Made by a program: the position numbers and the translations under genes
Assembly (NCBI GenBank): GCA_963715485.1
Contig: OY970244.1
Span: forward strand, 1,426,001-1,490,000
Direction: 5' to 3'
Length of the DNA: 64,000 nt
From: SG8-30 sp963715485
GTDB taxonomy: Bacteria; Pseudomonadota; Gammaproteobacteria; Steroidobacterales; Steroidobacteraceae
Shown: in pieces, positions 35,634-47,699 of the stretch
Layout: each line of letters opens with the position of its first letter
Position numbering within the stretch: position 1 is the stretch's first letter
Notes under the pieces: model-generated
Told to the model about the DNA's origin: nothing
What the model saw: the letters and a program-made list of their open reading frames with translations, nothing else
Databases searched by the model: none

Positions 35634-36550
35634 ATGTTCGCCCAGCCAGACAAGGAAGTTCCCGCCCCGCCTGGTCGCGCTTCGCGGGATCCGGTGCAGG
35701 TTTCGTTCGAGTTCTTCCCGCCGAACGACGAGCCCATGGAGCACACACTGTGGGCGTCGTTGCAGCGCCTCGCACCGCTCGAGCCACGGTTCGTGTCGGT
35801 CACCTACGGCGCCGACGGGTCGACCCGCGAGCGCACCCACAAGATCGTCACGCGGATCCAGCGCGAGACTTCCCTGACCGCCGCGCCGCACCTGACCTGC
35901 ATTGGCGCCAGCCGGGGCGAGGTGCTTGACATCGCGCGGCGCTACTGGGATCAGGGCGTCCGTCACATCGTGGCCCTGCGGGGCGACCCGCCGGCCGGGA
36001 CAGCGGGCTACCGGCCGCATCCCGAAGGCTTCGCCCATGCGTCCGACCTGGTGACCGGCCTGAAGAGCATAGGCGGCTTCGACATTTCGGTGGCCGCATA
36101 CCCCGAGGTCCATCCGGAAGCCCCCGACGCCGCGTTCGACATCGAGGTGCTGAAGCGCAAGCAGGATGCCGGCGCAACCCGGGCCATTACCCAGTTCTTT
36201 TTCGACGCGGCGGTCTATCTCCGATTTCGCGACGCCTGCGCCGGAGCCGGAATCACGATGGCGATCGTGCCCGGGATCCTGCCAATCACACGCTTCCCGC
36301 AGTTGACGCGCTTCGCGGCCCGCTGCGGGGCGACGGTTCCTGCCTGGCTGGAGGAGCGCTTCGAGGGCCTGGACGACGATGCCGAAACGCGCAAGCTGAT
36401 CGCCGCGGCGGTAGCGATCGAGCAGGTTGCGCGCTTGCGGCACGAGGGGGTCGGCGAATTTCACTTCTACACCCTCAACCGGGCCGAACTCACCTACGCA
36501 ATCTGCCATGCGCTCGGGCTCCGCCCCAGGGCGGCGGCGGAGCCGGCCTG

Positions 36551-36551
<1 letters not shown>
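35634..36551 (+). CDS. metF: Methylenetetrahydrofolate reductase
   Basis: FAD enzyme reducing methylene-THF to methyl-THF for MetH. The 305-residue TIM barrel shows VSFEFFPPNDE near residue 23 (catalytic Glu in the FEFFPP motif), RFVSVTYGADGSTRERT, LRGDPP, and KRKQDAGATRAITQFFFD. The start ATG has no obvious ribosome site (see the promoter entry). Its TGA overlaps the metH ATG as TGATG, so product and consumer of methyl-THF are coupled. Confidence 0.95.
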
Positions 36552-40255
<3,704 letters not shown>

Positions 40256-40264
40256 TCGCGTCCG

Positions 40265-40286
40265 TTTGTTGCTATGACGCAACAAA
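40265..40286. promoter_or_regulatory. 8-bp perfect inverted repeat upstream of the receptor promoter
   Basis: TTTGTTGC and GCAACAAA separated by TATGAC, ten bases after the metH stop and 15 bases before the receptor's -35. It could be an operator or a weak metH terminator; there is no T-run after the right arm. Confidence 0.45.
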
Positions 40287-40300
40287 ACACAAAGATTACC

Positions 40301-40330
40301 TTGACGTAAGCATTGTCCCCGTTGCGTAAT
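40301..40330 (+). promoter_or_regulatory. Candidate promoter for the TonB-dependent receptor
   Basis: TTGACG (40301-40306), 18 bases, CGTAAT (40325-40330). It would give a leader of about 45 bases before ATG 40382, with GAGGGGG near 40364 as part of a ribosome site. Confidence 0.45.
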
Positions 40331-40381
40331 GTCCGCATACGTGCTCACGAGGTGTGGGCGCATCGAGGGGGATGTTGATCC

Positions 40382-42905
40382 ATGAATAGACTCCGTTATG
40401 GCGTTCGCCTGGCCCTGGGAACAGGTGCCTTCGCGTTGCTCTCAGGGCCTGCGGCCCTGGCGCAGGAAGCTGGCACACAGCTCGAGCAGATCATCGTCAC
40501 CGGCACGCGCGTTGCGGACCGCTCGGCGACCGATACGGCCGTACCCGTAGACGTCGTGACCGCCGAGGCACTGACAAACGTCGGCGTCACTGAGCTCAAC
40601 CAGGCGCTGTCGACGGTGCTGCCGTCGTTCAACTTCCCGCGCCCGGGCCTGAATGACGGTACGGACACGATCCGTCCTGCGACGCTGCGCGGCCTGGCGC
40701 CCGACCAGACCCTGGTGCTGCTGAATTCCAAGCGCCGGCATGCCGCGTCGCTGGTCAATGTCAACGGCAGCATTGGGCGTGGTTCGGCTGCGTACCGACC
40801 TGAACACGATTCCCGCTGCGGCGGTCAAACCATCGAGGTGCTGCGCGACGGCGCCTCGGCGCAGTACGGCTCGGACGCCATCGCCGGCGTGATCAACGTC
40901 CGGCTGAAGGACCGGAGCGACGGTGGCGAAGTGAGCATGAACTACGGCTACACGAATCAAGCTACTACGACCCCGACCACCGCTGCGCCGGCAGGCGCGA
41001 CCTGGTCAGCGCCGGACAAGATCACGCGGGACGTTTCCGACGGCGAGACGCTCACGGTGTCCGGCTGGAAGGGCTTCTCGATCGGCGAGGCGGGCTTCCT
41101 GACGCTGTCGGCCGAGTACAAGGACCAGGCCCGCACTGAGCGTGATGGCTGGGACTACCGCCAGCAGTACCCGTTGGTCGATGGCGCCTTCGATCCGCGC
41201 GAGCAGACGTTCAACCGTTTCAATGCCTGGTACGGGGATCCGGAGCTGACACAGCTGACGCTGTTCGCGAACTTCGGCAGCGAACTGTCCAATGGCGCGA
41301 CATTCTACGGCTGGGCCAGTTACCAGGATCGCGACGCCCGCTCGGGCGGCTTCTATCGCAGGGCGCACGACACTCGTAATGTCATCGAGATCTACCCGGA
41401 CGGTTTCCTGCCGATCATTTCGCCCCGACTGTAACCGACTACAGTGCGGCGATTGGGATCGAGTGGGACTGGGGCAACTGGGCCATGGACAGCTCGGTCG
41501 TCTACGGCTTCAACAAGATGGAGTTCACGATCGAGAACACGCTGAACCTTCCCTCGGACTGCCAGCCGACGGTGTTCGATGCGGGTGGTTTCGATTACGA
41601 CCAGATCGTGTTCAACTTCTCGGGCGTGCGCCAGTTGGACGTCGGCGGACTTGGCCTCGCCGGTCAACATCGCGGCGGGCATCGAGGCACGGATCGAGAA
41701 CTACTCGATCTTCGACGGCGAGCCCGACTCCTGGCGCAATGGCGGCGTGCTGTTGCCGAACGGCTTCGCCAGCGCTTCCGGCTCGCAGGTGTTCCCGGGC
41801 TTCCAGCCTTCCGACGAGGTGGACGAGGATCGGACTGCGATCGGTGCTATGTCGATCTCGAAGCCAATCTTACCGAAAGGCTGCTGGGTTCCGTGGCCGT
41901 GCGGGCCGAGGACTACTCGGACTTCGGCAGCAACCTGTCGGGCAAGCTGGCGCTGCGCTACGACTTCACCGACAATTTCGCATTGCGTGGATCGGTTCAG
42001 AATGGTTTCCGCGCACCGTCGTTGCAGCAGCAGTTCTTTACGACGACATCGACAAACTTCGTGCGAATGATGTCGGTGTGCTGGTGCCAGTCGATATCAT
42101 GACGTTGACTTCCGAGGATCCTGGTGCGATCGCGCTGGGTGCCAAGCCGCTGGACGCCGAGACTTCCGTCAATTTCTCGCTCGGCGCCGTCATGCAGCTC
42201 GGCCCGGTGAGCATCACGATCGACGCCTACCGGATCGATATCGACGACCGTATCGTGCTGTCCGAGAACCTGGGGGCATCCGGATCCCAGCTGAGCGGGC
42301 GCAGTCCTTGCCTACCTCCAGAGCCAGGGTTTCGATACGATTGGCGGCGCGACGATTCTTTATCAACGGCGTCAACACCGAGACCAAGGGCGTCGACATC
42401 GTGGCCAACTGGCCGTGGGAGATGTCAGGTGCCGGAAGCTTCGACCTGACTCTGGCGGCGAGCTTCAACGACACCAAGGTCACCAGGGTGCCGCAAACTC
42501 CGGGACTCGGGCGCTCGATCCGCCATCGGATCTGCTCTTCGCCCGAAACAATGTGCTGAGTTTCGAGGAAGGTAACCCGAGCGACAAGTTTTCAGCCGCT
42601 CTGAACTGGAATTGGAACGTTTTGGTGCCACGTTGCGGGCCACTCGATATGGCAAGGTGCTCGACCCGAGCACCTCGGCGTCGGCCGACTTCGAGATGGG
42701 CTCGAAGACTGTGGTCGACCTCGAGGCCCGCTTCGACGTCACCAAGAGCGTCCGTTTGGCACTGGGTGCCGAGAACCTGTTCGACGAGTATCCGGATCCG
42801 TTCACGATTAACCGGAACACATCGGGAAATACGCCCTATTCGAATTATTCCCCGTTCGGCAGGGGTGGGCGCTACGTTTACGGACGCCTGTCGGTCAACT
42901 TCTGA
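40382..42905 (+). pseudogene. TonB-dependent outer-membrane receptor, about ten frameshifts
   Basis: Read across frames, this is one receptor of about 840 residues: signal peptide (cleaved near LAQ), TonB-box region (QIIVTGTRV), plug domain (LRGLAPDQTLVLLN, VLRDGASAQYGSDAIAGVIN) and a 22-strand barrel ending in GRGGRYVYGRLSVNF with a terminal Phe. Frame changes are inferred near 40793, 40829, 41424, 41653, 41847, 42063, 42300, 42350, 42505 and 42612. Each joins segments of uninterrupted receptor sequence, several at short homopolymers. No stop codon falls inside a segment. Either sequencing or assembly indels or very recent decay. The ligand is unknown; the metH neighbour does not by itself make it BtuB. 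Confidence 0.85.
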
Positions 42906-42926
42906 CCTCCGGGCGGCATTGACCGG

Positions 42927-42960
42927 AAAGGCCCCGACGCGCTCGCGCCGGGGCCTTTTC
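42927..42960. terminator. Stem-loop terminator between the receptor and mtgA
   Basis: AAAGGCCCCG pairs with CGGGGCCTTT around an 11-14 base GC-rich loop, with T residues on the right and A residues on the left, so it can end transcription from both convergent genes. Confidence 0.8.
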
Positions 42961-42991
42961 ATTTCCACCGACAAGAAACGGTCTTGGATCG

Positions 42992-43732
42992 CTACTTGCG
43001 CGGCGGTACTTCCGGGGCTTCGAGCGCATCCAGGTAACCCGATCCGCCGAGCGCCGCCATTTGCCTGAGGATCCATGCCTGGCGCTGGCGCACGTAGCCC
43101 GACGGCGCATCGACGCGGAAGCGCTTGGGGCTGGGCAGTACCGCAGCGAGCAGTGCCGCTTCCTGGCGGTTGAGCCGCTTCGCGGGCTTCCTGAAAAATC
43201 GCTGGCTGGCAGCCTCGACGCCCCATACACCGCGCCCGAACTCGGCGCTGTTCAGGTAGACCTCGAGGATCCGCTGCTTGGGCCACAGCACCTCGATCGA
43301 CAGCGTGAACCACGCCTCGAAGCCCTTGCGGACCCAACTCTGGCCGGGCCACAGGAACAGGTTCTTCGCGACCTGCTGGGAAATAGTGCTGGCGCCGCGC
43401 AGCCGGCGGCCACGCTGAGCGTCCTTCAGCGCCTTGTCGATGGACTCGAGGTCGAAGCCAAGGTGGCTGGCAAACTTCTGGTCCTCGGCCGCCACCACGG
43501 CCACCGCGGCATTCGGCGAGATCTCTTCCCAGGCGACCCAGTCATGAGTGAACCGATAGCCTTGCTCATCAGCAAACAGCGCGGCGATCCGGTCCTGCAG
43601 CATGAACGCGGTGAACGGTACTGGTGCCCATCGAAAAAGCAGCACGACCAGAATGCAGGTACTGACGAAGCCGAGCGCCACGAGACCGAGCCGTCGCAGG
43701 GACCGGGCCAGCAGCGAGCGACGGCGCGCCAT
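42992..43732 (-). CDS. mtgA: Monofunctional biosynthetic peptidoglycan transglycosylase
   Basis: 246-residue membrane-anchored GT51 enzyme polymerising lipid II. One N-terminal helix (about 15-33) is followed by the GT51 motifs: catalytic E83 in AAEDQKFASH, GASTISQQVAKNLFLW, and LNSAEFGRGVWGVEAA. E. coli MtgA has 242 residues. It adds a second glycan polymerase to RodA in this window. It is 20 bases downstream of ppiB on the same strand. Confidence 0.95.
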   Translation of the reverse strand: MARRRSLLARSLRRLGLVALGFVSTCILVVLLFRWAPVPFTAFMLQDRIAALFADEQGYRFTHDWVAWEEISPNAAVAVVAAEDQKFASHLGFDLESIDKALKDAQRGRRLRGASTISQQVAKNLFLWPGQSWVRKGFEAWFTLSIEVLWPKQRILEVYLNSAEFGRGVWGVEAASQRFFRKPAKRLNRQEAALLAAVLPSPKRFRVDAPSGYVRQRQAWILRQMAALGGSGYLDALEAPEVPPRK

Positions 43733-43752
43733 GGCGACGCGAGCTGGTGCGC

Positions 43753-44247
43753 TCAGCCGGCCTCGACCGGGCGGGCGGCGTTGACTACGACCGGCTCGAC
43801 GGGGACGTCGTCGTGACCGCGCTTGCGCCCCGTCTTGACGGCGGCGATGGCGTCGATCACGTCCATGCCCTCGGCGACCTTGCCGAACACGGCATAGCCG
43901 TAGTTGCGCGGGCCCTGGTGGTCGAGGAAGGCGTTGTCCACGAGGTTCACGAAGAACTGGGAGGTGGCGCTGTTGACGTCGTTGGTGCGGGCCATCGACA
44001 GCGTGCCGCGCAGGTTCTTGAGGCCGTTAGTGGCCTCGTTTTCGATCGGCTTGCGGGTCGGCTTCTGGTTCATGTCGGCATCCATACCGCCGCCCTGGAT
44101 GACGAAGCCCGGGATGACACGGTGGAATACCGTGCCGTCGAAGTGGCCATCCTCCGCGTACTGAAGGAAATTCGCGGCACTGACTGGCGCCTTGTCGGCG
44201 AAGAGTTCGACGACAAAATCGCCAAGCGAGGTTTCAAACTTGATCAT
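43753..44247 (-). CDS. ppiB: Peptidyl-prolyl cis-trans isomerase, cyclophilin B type
   Basis: 164-residue cytoplasmic cyclophilin with no signal peptide. Motifs: DGTVFHRVIPGFVIQGG (catalytic Arg in FHRV), the MARTNDVNSATSQFFVNL block, and YAVFGKV-EGMDVIDAI. E. coli PpiB has 164 residues. The start ATG is at 44247, 40 bases after the prmC stop, so it may belong to the hemA-prfA-prmC string. Confidence 0.94.
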   Translation of the reverse strand: MIKFETSLGDFVVELFADKAPVSAANFLQYAEDGHFDGTVFHRVIPGFVIQGGGMDADMNQKPTRKPIENEATNGLKNLRGTLSMARTNDVNSATSQFFVNLVDNAFLDHQGPRNYGYAVFGKVAEGMDVIDAIAAVKTGRKRGHDDVPVEPVVVNAARPVEAG

Positions 44248-44287
44248 GGGTGGACCCGATGCGGCTGAAAAGAGGAAGGCCCGCATT

Positions 44288-45143
44288 CTACCCGGACACG
44301 CCAGCCTTCGCCGGGCGTCGCGCCAGCGTGGCCCGCTCGAGTCCGGCCAGGTCGGTTCGGGTCGCCACTCCAACCAGTCCCGCCTGGACGCACAGACTCC
44401 GCACTGCCGGGCCCTGCTCGCAGCCGTGCTCGACCATGAGCAACCCGCCTGGATGCAGGTATCGTGGGGCCAGCGCAATGATCTCTGCCAGCGCCTCGAG
44501 GCCCGTCGGACCCGCGACCAGCGCGGCGGCTGGTTCACGCGCCAGCGCGGGCAGGTGAGGGTCGGTCTCCGCCAGGTAGGGCGGGTTGGCAGACGATTGC
44601 GTCGAAGCGCCGATTCCCGGCTGGCTCAAACCAGTCGCCATGCTGGAAGTCGACGTTCGCTGCGCCGGCTGCGGCGGCATTACGGCGGGCGACCTCGAGC
44701 GCATGGCCGCTCGCGTCGACCGCGAGGATACTGGCGCTGGGCAGCTCCACTCCAAGCGCGATCGCGATGGCGCCGCTGCCGGTACCGAGGTCGAGTATGC
44801 AGGGGGCAACGATGCCGCGAAGCAACTCCAGGGCGACCTCGACCAGCAGCTCGGTTTCGGGCCGCGGCACCAGCACGGCCGGATCGACCTCCAGGTCGAG
44901 CGACCAGAAGCCGCGCCTGCCAGTCAGGTAGGCGACGGGCTCCCCGGCAGCACGGCGGTCCAGCATCGACCGGAATCGCCGCAGGGCATTGTCGTCGACG
45001 GTTTCGTCACCACGGGCGCGAAGCGCGGTACGCGACAGGCCGAGCACCTGGGCGAGCAATATTTCCGCGTCGAGGGATGGGCTGTCGGAGGCGCCGGCGA
45101 GCCGGTCCGGGGCGTCGGCGAGCAGCTCGGCGATGCGCGTCAA
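44288..45143 (-). pseudogene. prmC: Release-factor glutamine methyltransferase with a one-base frameshift
   Basis: PrmC (HemK) methylates the GGQ glutamine of release factors; prfA lies directly upstream. The first part (LDAEILLAQVLGLSRTAL, VPRPETELLVE, ILDLGTGSGAIAIAL) is intact. At about 44588 an extra base changes the frame exactly at the catalytic NPPY: one frame reads IVCQPALPGG, the other ANPPYLAETDPHLPAL through to the end. Removing one G (C on the coding strand) restores a 284-residue protein (E. coli 277). TTG 45143 is the likely start. Either a sequence error or a real lesion. Confidence 0.85.
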
Positions 45144-45183
45144 GGGGTCCTGTCCGGGGACAACCGCGAGGGAAGCATCGGGC

Positions 45184-46263
45184 TCAGGCGATCTCGGCCA
45201 ACTGCTCGGCCCTGAACTCACGGGCCAGCGGGTCGATGACCGCGTCGAGGTCGCCGCCGACGATGTCCTCGAGCTTGTACAGCGTCAGCTCGATGCGGTG
45301 GTCGGTCATGCGGCCCTGCGGGAAGTTGTAGGTGCGGATTCGCTCGGACCTGTCTCCGGTGCCCACCTGGAGCTTGCGGGTCGCCGCCTTTGCCCGTTGC
45401 TGCCGCTCCTGCTCCGCGCCCAGCAGCCGGGCCCGCAGCAGCGACATCGCGCGGGAGCGGTTCTTGTGTTGCGAGCGCTCGTCCTGACACTCGACCACGA
45501 TGCCCGTCGGCAGATGGGTGATGCGCACGGCCGAGTCGGTCTTGTTGACGTGCTGTCCCCCTGCGCCCGAGGCGCGGTAGGTGTCGACGCGCAGGTCGGC
45601 CGGGTTCACGTCTACGCTCTCGACTGCTTCGACTTCCGGCAGTATGGCCACCGTACAGGTGGAAGTATGGATGCGGCCCTGGGCCTCCGTGGCGGGTACC
45701 CGCTGTACCCGGTGCGTGCCGGACTCGAACTTGAGGCGCGAGTAGGCTCCGCGGCCGACGACGCGGCAGATGATCTCACGGTAGCCGCCGTGCTCGCCGC
45801 GGCTTTCGGAAAGCACTTCGACCTGCCAGCCCTGGGCTTCCGCATAGCGGGAGTACATTCGAAACAGGTCGCCGGCGAAGATGGCCGCTTCGTCACCGCC
45901 CGCCGCGGCGCGAACTTCCAGGAACACGTTGGCCTCATCGTGCGGATCTGGCGGCACCAGCGCGAGCTGCAACTCGGCTTCGCCGCCCGCAAGCCGCTGC
46001 TCGAGATCTTGAACCTCTTGGGCGGCCATCTCGCGCACTTCCGGATCCGGGTCCCTTGCCATGTCGCGGGCGACGGCAAGCTGGTGCTCGAGATCCGCCC
46101 AGGCGCGGAACGACGTCACCACTGGCTGCAAACGCGCGTATTCGACCGACAGTTCACGGAAACGGTCAGCCTTGTCGTGTACCTCCGGGTCGGCGAGGAG
46201 GCGGCTGACCTCATCGCAGCGGTCGGCCAGGCGTTCGAGCTTGAGTCGGATGGAATCTTTCAT
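45184..46263 (-). CDS. prfA: Peptide chain release factor 1
   Basis: Reads UAA and UAG stop codons. The 359-residue protein (E. coli 360) has the codon-recognition PAT tripeptide at 190-192 and the catalytic GGQ at 235-237 (SGAGGQHVNKTDSAVR). ATG 46263 gives the family start (MKDSIRLKLERL); an upstream in-frame ATG adds six residues. A GGGGAC-type palindrome lies in its leader. The prmC product should methylate Q237. Confidence 0.97.
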   Translation of the reverse strand: MKDSIRLKLERLADRCDEVSRLLADPEVHDKADRFRELSVEYARLQPVVTSFRAWADLEHQLAVARDMARDPDPEVREMAAQEVQDLEQRLAGGEAELQLALVPPDPHDEANVFLEVRAAAGGDEAAIFAGDLFRMYSRYAEAQGWQVEVLSESRGEHGGYREIICRVVGRGAYSRLKFESGTHRVQRVPATEAQGRIHTSTCTVAILPEVEAVESVDVNPADLRVDTYRASGAGGQHVNKTDSAVRITHLPTGIVVECQDERSQHKNRSRAMSLLRARLLGAEQERQQRAKAATRKLQVGTGDRSERIRTYNFPQGRMTDHRIELTLYKLEDIVGGDLDAVIDPLAREFRAEQLAEIA

Positions 46264-46295
46264 GTGGCAGAAGGGACGCAAGACCCGCTCGCGGC

Positions 46296-46321
46296 GACTG
46301 TCCCCACAGGGGACTGTCCCC
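46296..46321. repeat. Dispersed GGGGAC-N-GTCCCC palindrome, copy 2
   Basis: GACTGTCCCC, ACA, then GGGGACTGTCCCC: a palindromic core (46309-46321) preceded by a partial direct repeat. It lies in the 81-base gap between hemA and prfA, in the prfA leader on the minus strand. Confidence 0.7.
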
Positions 46322-46344
46322 TCCGGGGCAGGGTCCGGCCAATC

Positions 46345-47598
46345 CTAATGTTCCGTGTCATCGAGTCCGTATAGCTTGTGTGCCGCGTCGATCAACTCGG
46401 CGTCACCCTGCTCGGCTGCGAGCCGAAGCGCGCGTGACGGGGCGTGCAGGAGGCGGTTGGTCAGCGTATTCGCGAGGAATTCGAGCGCCTCGTCATGTTT
46501 GCCGGCGGCGATCATGCGCCGCGCCTGCTCGAGGGTCTGGGCCTTGGTCTGGTCGGCACGGGCGCGCAGATCGCGGATGATTGGCGCCGCGTCCAGCGTC
46601 CGCAGCGCCGACATGAAACGCCCGACCTCGCCCTCGATCAGCTGGTGGGCCTCCTGGGCCTCGTCCTGGCGGGCCTTGAGGTTGTCGTCGACCACTTGTC
46701 GCAGGTCGTCAATGGTGTACAGGTAAACGTCCTCGAGCTCCCCCACGGCGGGTTCGATGTCCCGGGGAACCGCGATGTCGAGCATGAAGATCGGCTTGCG
46801 GCGGCGCGCGGTGATGGCCGCGCGGGTCGCCGCCAGCGTCACGATGGGCGTGGGACTTGCGGTCGAGCTGATGACGATGTCGGCGGCCTGCAAGTGTTCG
46901 TCCAGCGCGTCCAGGGTGATTGCGGAGGCCTTGAACTCGAGCGCCAGGTCCTGCGCGCGGTTGATGCTGCGATTGGCGATGATCATCCGCTTGAGGCCCT
47001 GGGCGTGCAGGTGGCGCCCGGTCAGCTCGATCATCTCGCCGGCGCCGATCAATAGTGCCGTGTGCTGCTCGAAACCCGCGAAGATCCGGCGTGCCATTTG
47101 AACGGCCGCCGAAGCAACGGATACGGCGCTGGCGCCGACCCGGGTCTCGGTCCGCACCCGCTTGGCAACCGCGAACGTGGCCTGGAACAGGCGGTTCAGC
47201 AAGGGGCCCGCAGTGCCGGCTTCGTGGGCGGCCCGATAGGCATCCTTCAATTGCCCGAGAATCTGTGGTTCGCCGAGAATCAGTGAGTCGAGGCCGGAGG
47301 CAACCGCGAAGGCGTGCTGCACCGCGGCCGGACCGTGCAATTCATAGCAGTTGTCGCCGAGGTCGTGCCCGGTTTGGTGATAGCTCTCGAGCCAATCGGC
47401 GAGCGACGCGTTGCCACCATCCACGACGCAGTACATTTCCGTCCGGTTGCAGGTGGAAACGATCAGGCCCTCCTGGACGCCGGGTCGTGCGCACAGGTTG
47501 TGCAGCGCCTCGGGAAGGTGGGTTGCATCGAATACGACACGTTCCCGGACTTCCACGGGCGCGGTCCGATGATTGAGGCCAAGGACGACGATCGACAT
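46345..47598 (-). CDS. hemA: Glutamyl-tRNA reductase
   Basis: First committed step of C5-pathway tetrapyrrole synthesis, reducing Glu-tRNA to glutamate-1-semialdehyde. The 417-residue protein (E. coli 418) has catalytic C50 in STCNRTEMY, LGEPQILGQLKDAY, the NADPH-binding LLIGAGEM and a C-terminal dimerisation helix. Upstream in-frame codons before ATG 47598 lack homology and overlap the TPR-gene promoter. It precedes prfA as in most gammaproteobacteria. Confidence 0.97.
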   Translation of the reverse strand: MSIVVLGLNHRTAPVEVRERVVFDATHLPEALHNLCARPGVQEGLIVSTCNRTEMYCVVDGGNASLADWLESYHQTGHDLGDNCYELHGPAAVQHAFAVASGLDSLILGEPQILGQLKDAYRAAHEAGTAGPLLNRLFQATFAVAKRVRTETRVGASAVSVASAAVQMARRIFAGFEQHTALLIGAGEMIELTGRHLHAQGLKRMIIANRSINRAQDLALEFKASAITLDALDEHLQAADIVISSTASPTPIVTLAATRAAITARRRKPIFMLDIAVPRDIEPAVGELEDVYLYTIDDLRQVVDDNLKARQDEAQEAHQLIEGEVGRFMSALRTLDAAPIIRDLRARADQTKAQTLEQARRMIAAGKHDEALEFLANTLTNRLLHAPSRALRLAAEQGDAELIDAAHKLYGLDDTEH

Positions 47599-47687
47599 TT
47601 CGCACCGGTCGGATAACGCCGCGGATTGTCCGGGATGGCAGGAGGTAGCACAAGCCACGCTCTCCACCCTGGGCCCCGGCGCTGCGT

Positions 47688-47693
47688 TATAGT
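47688..47693 (+). promoter_or_regulatory. TATAGT -10-like box just before the TPR gene
   Basis: TATAGT ends seven bases before the ATG at 47700, so transcription could begin at or next to the start codon. No clear -35 or Shine-Dalgarno is present. Confidence 0.4.
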
Positions 47694-47699
47694 TCTGCC

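Noticed and set aside
40256..40381. Cobalamin riboswitch between metH and the receptor
   Set aside because: The gap is 126 bases and lacks the conserved B12-box sequence and the multi-helix layout; only a simple inverted repeat and a promoter-like pair are visible.
40382..42905. Phase-variable or programmed frameshift control of the receptor
   Set aside because: The shift sites are spread across the gene, are at different sequences, and no long simple repeat or slippery heptamer recurs, so regulated slippage is unlikely.
46296..46321. The palindrome read as a transcription terminator after hemA/prfA
   Set aside because: It sits in the leader of prfA, lacks a T-run, and shares its core with two other sites, one at the lipB start; a repeat family explains it better.
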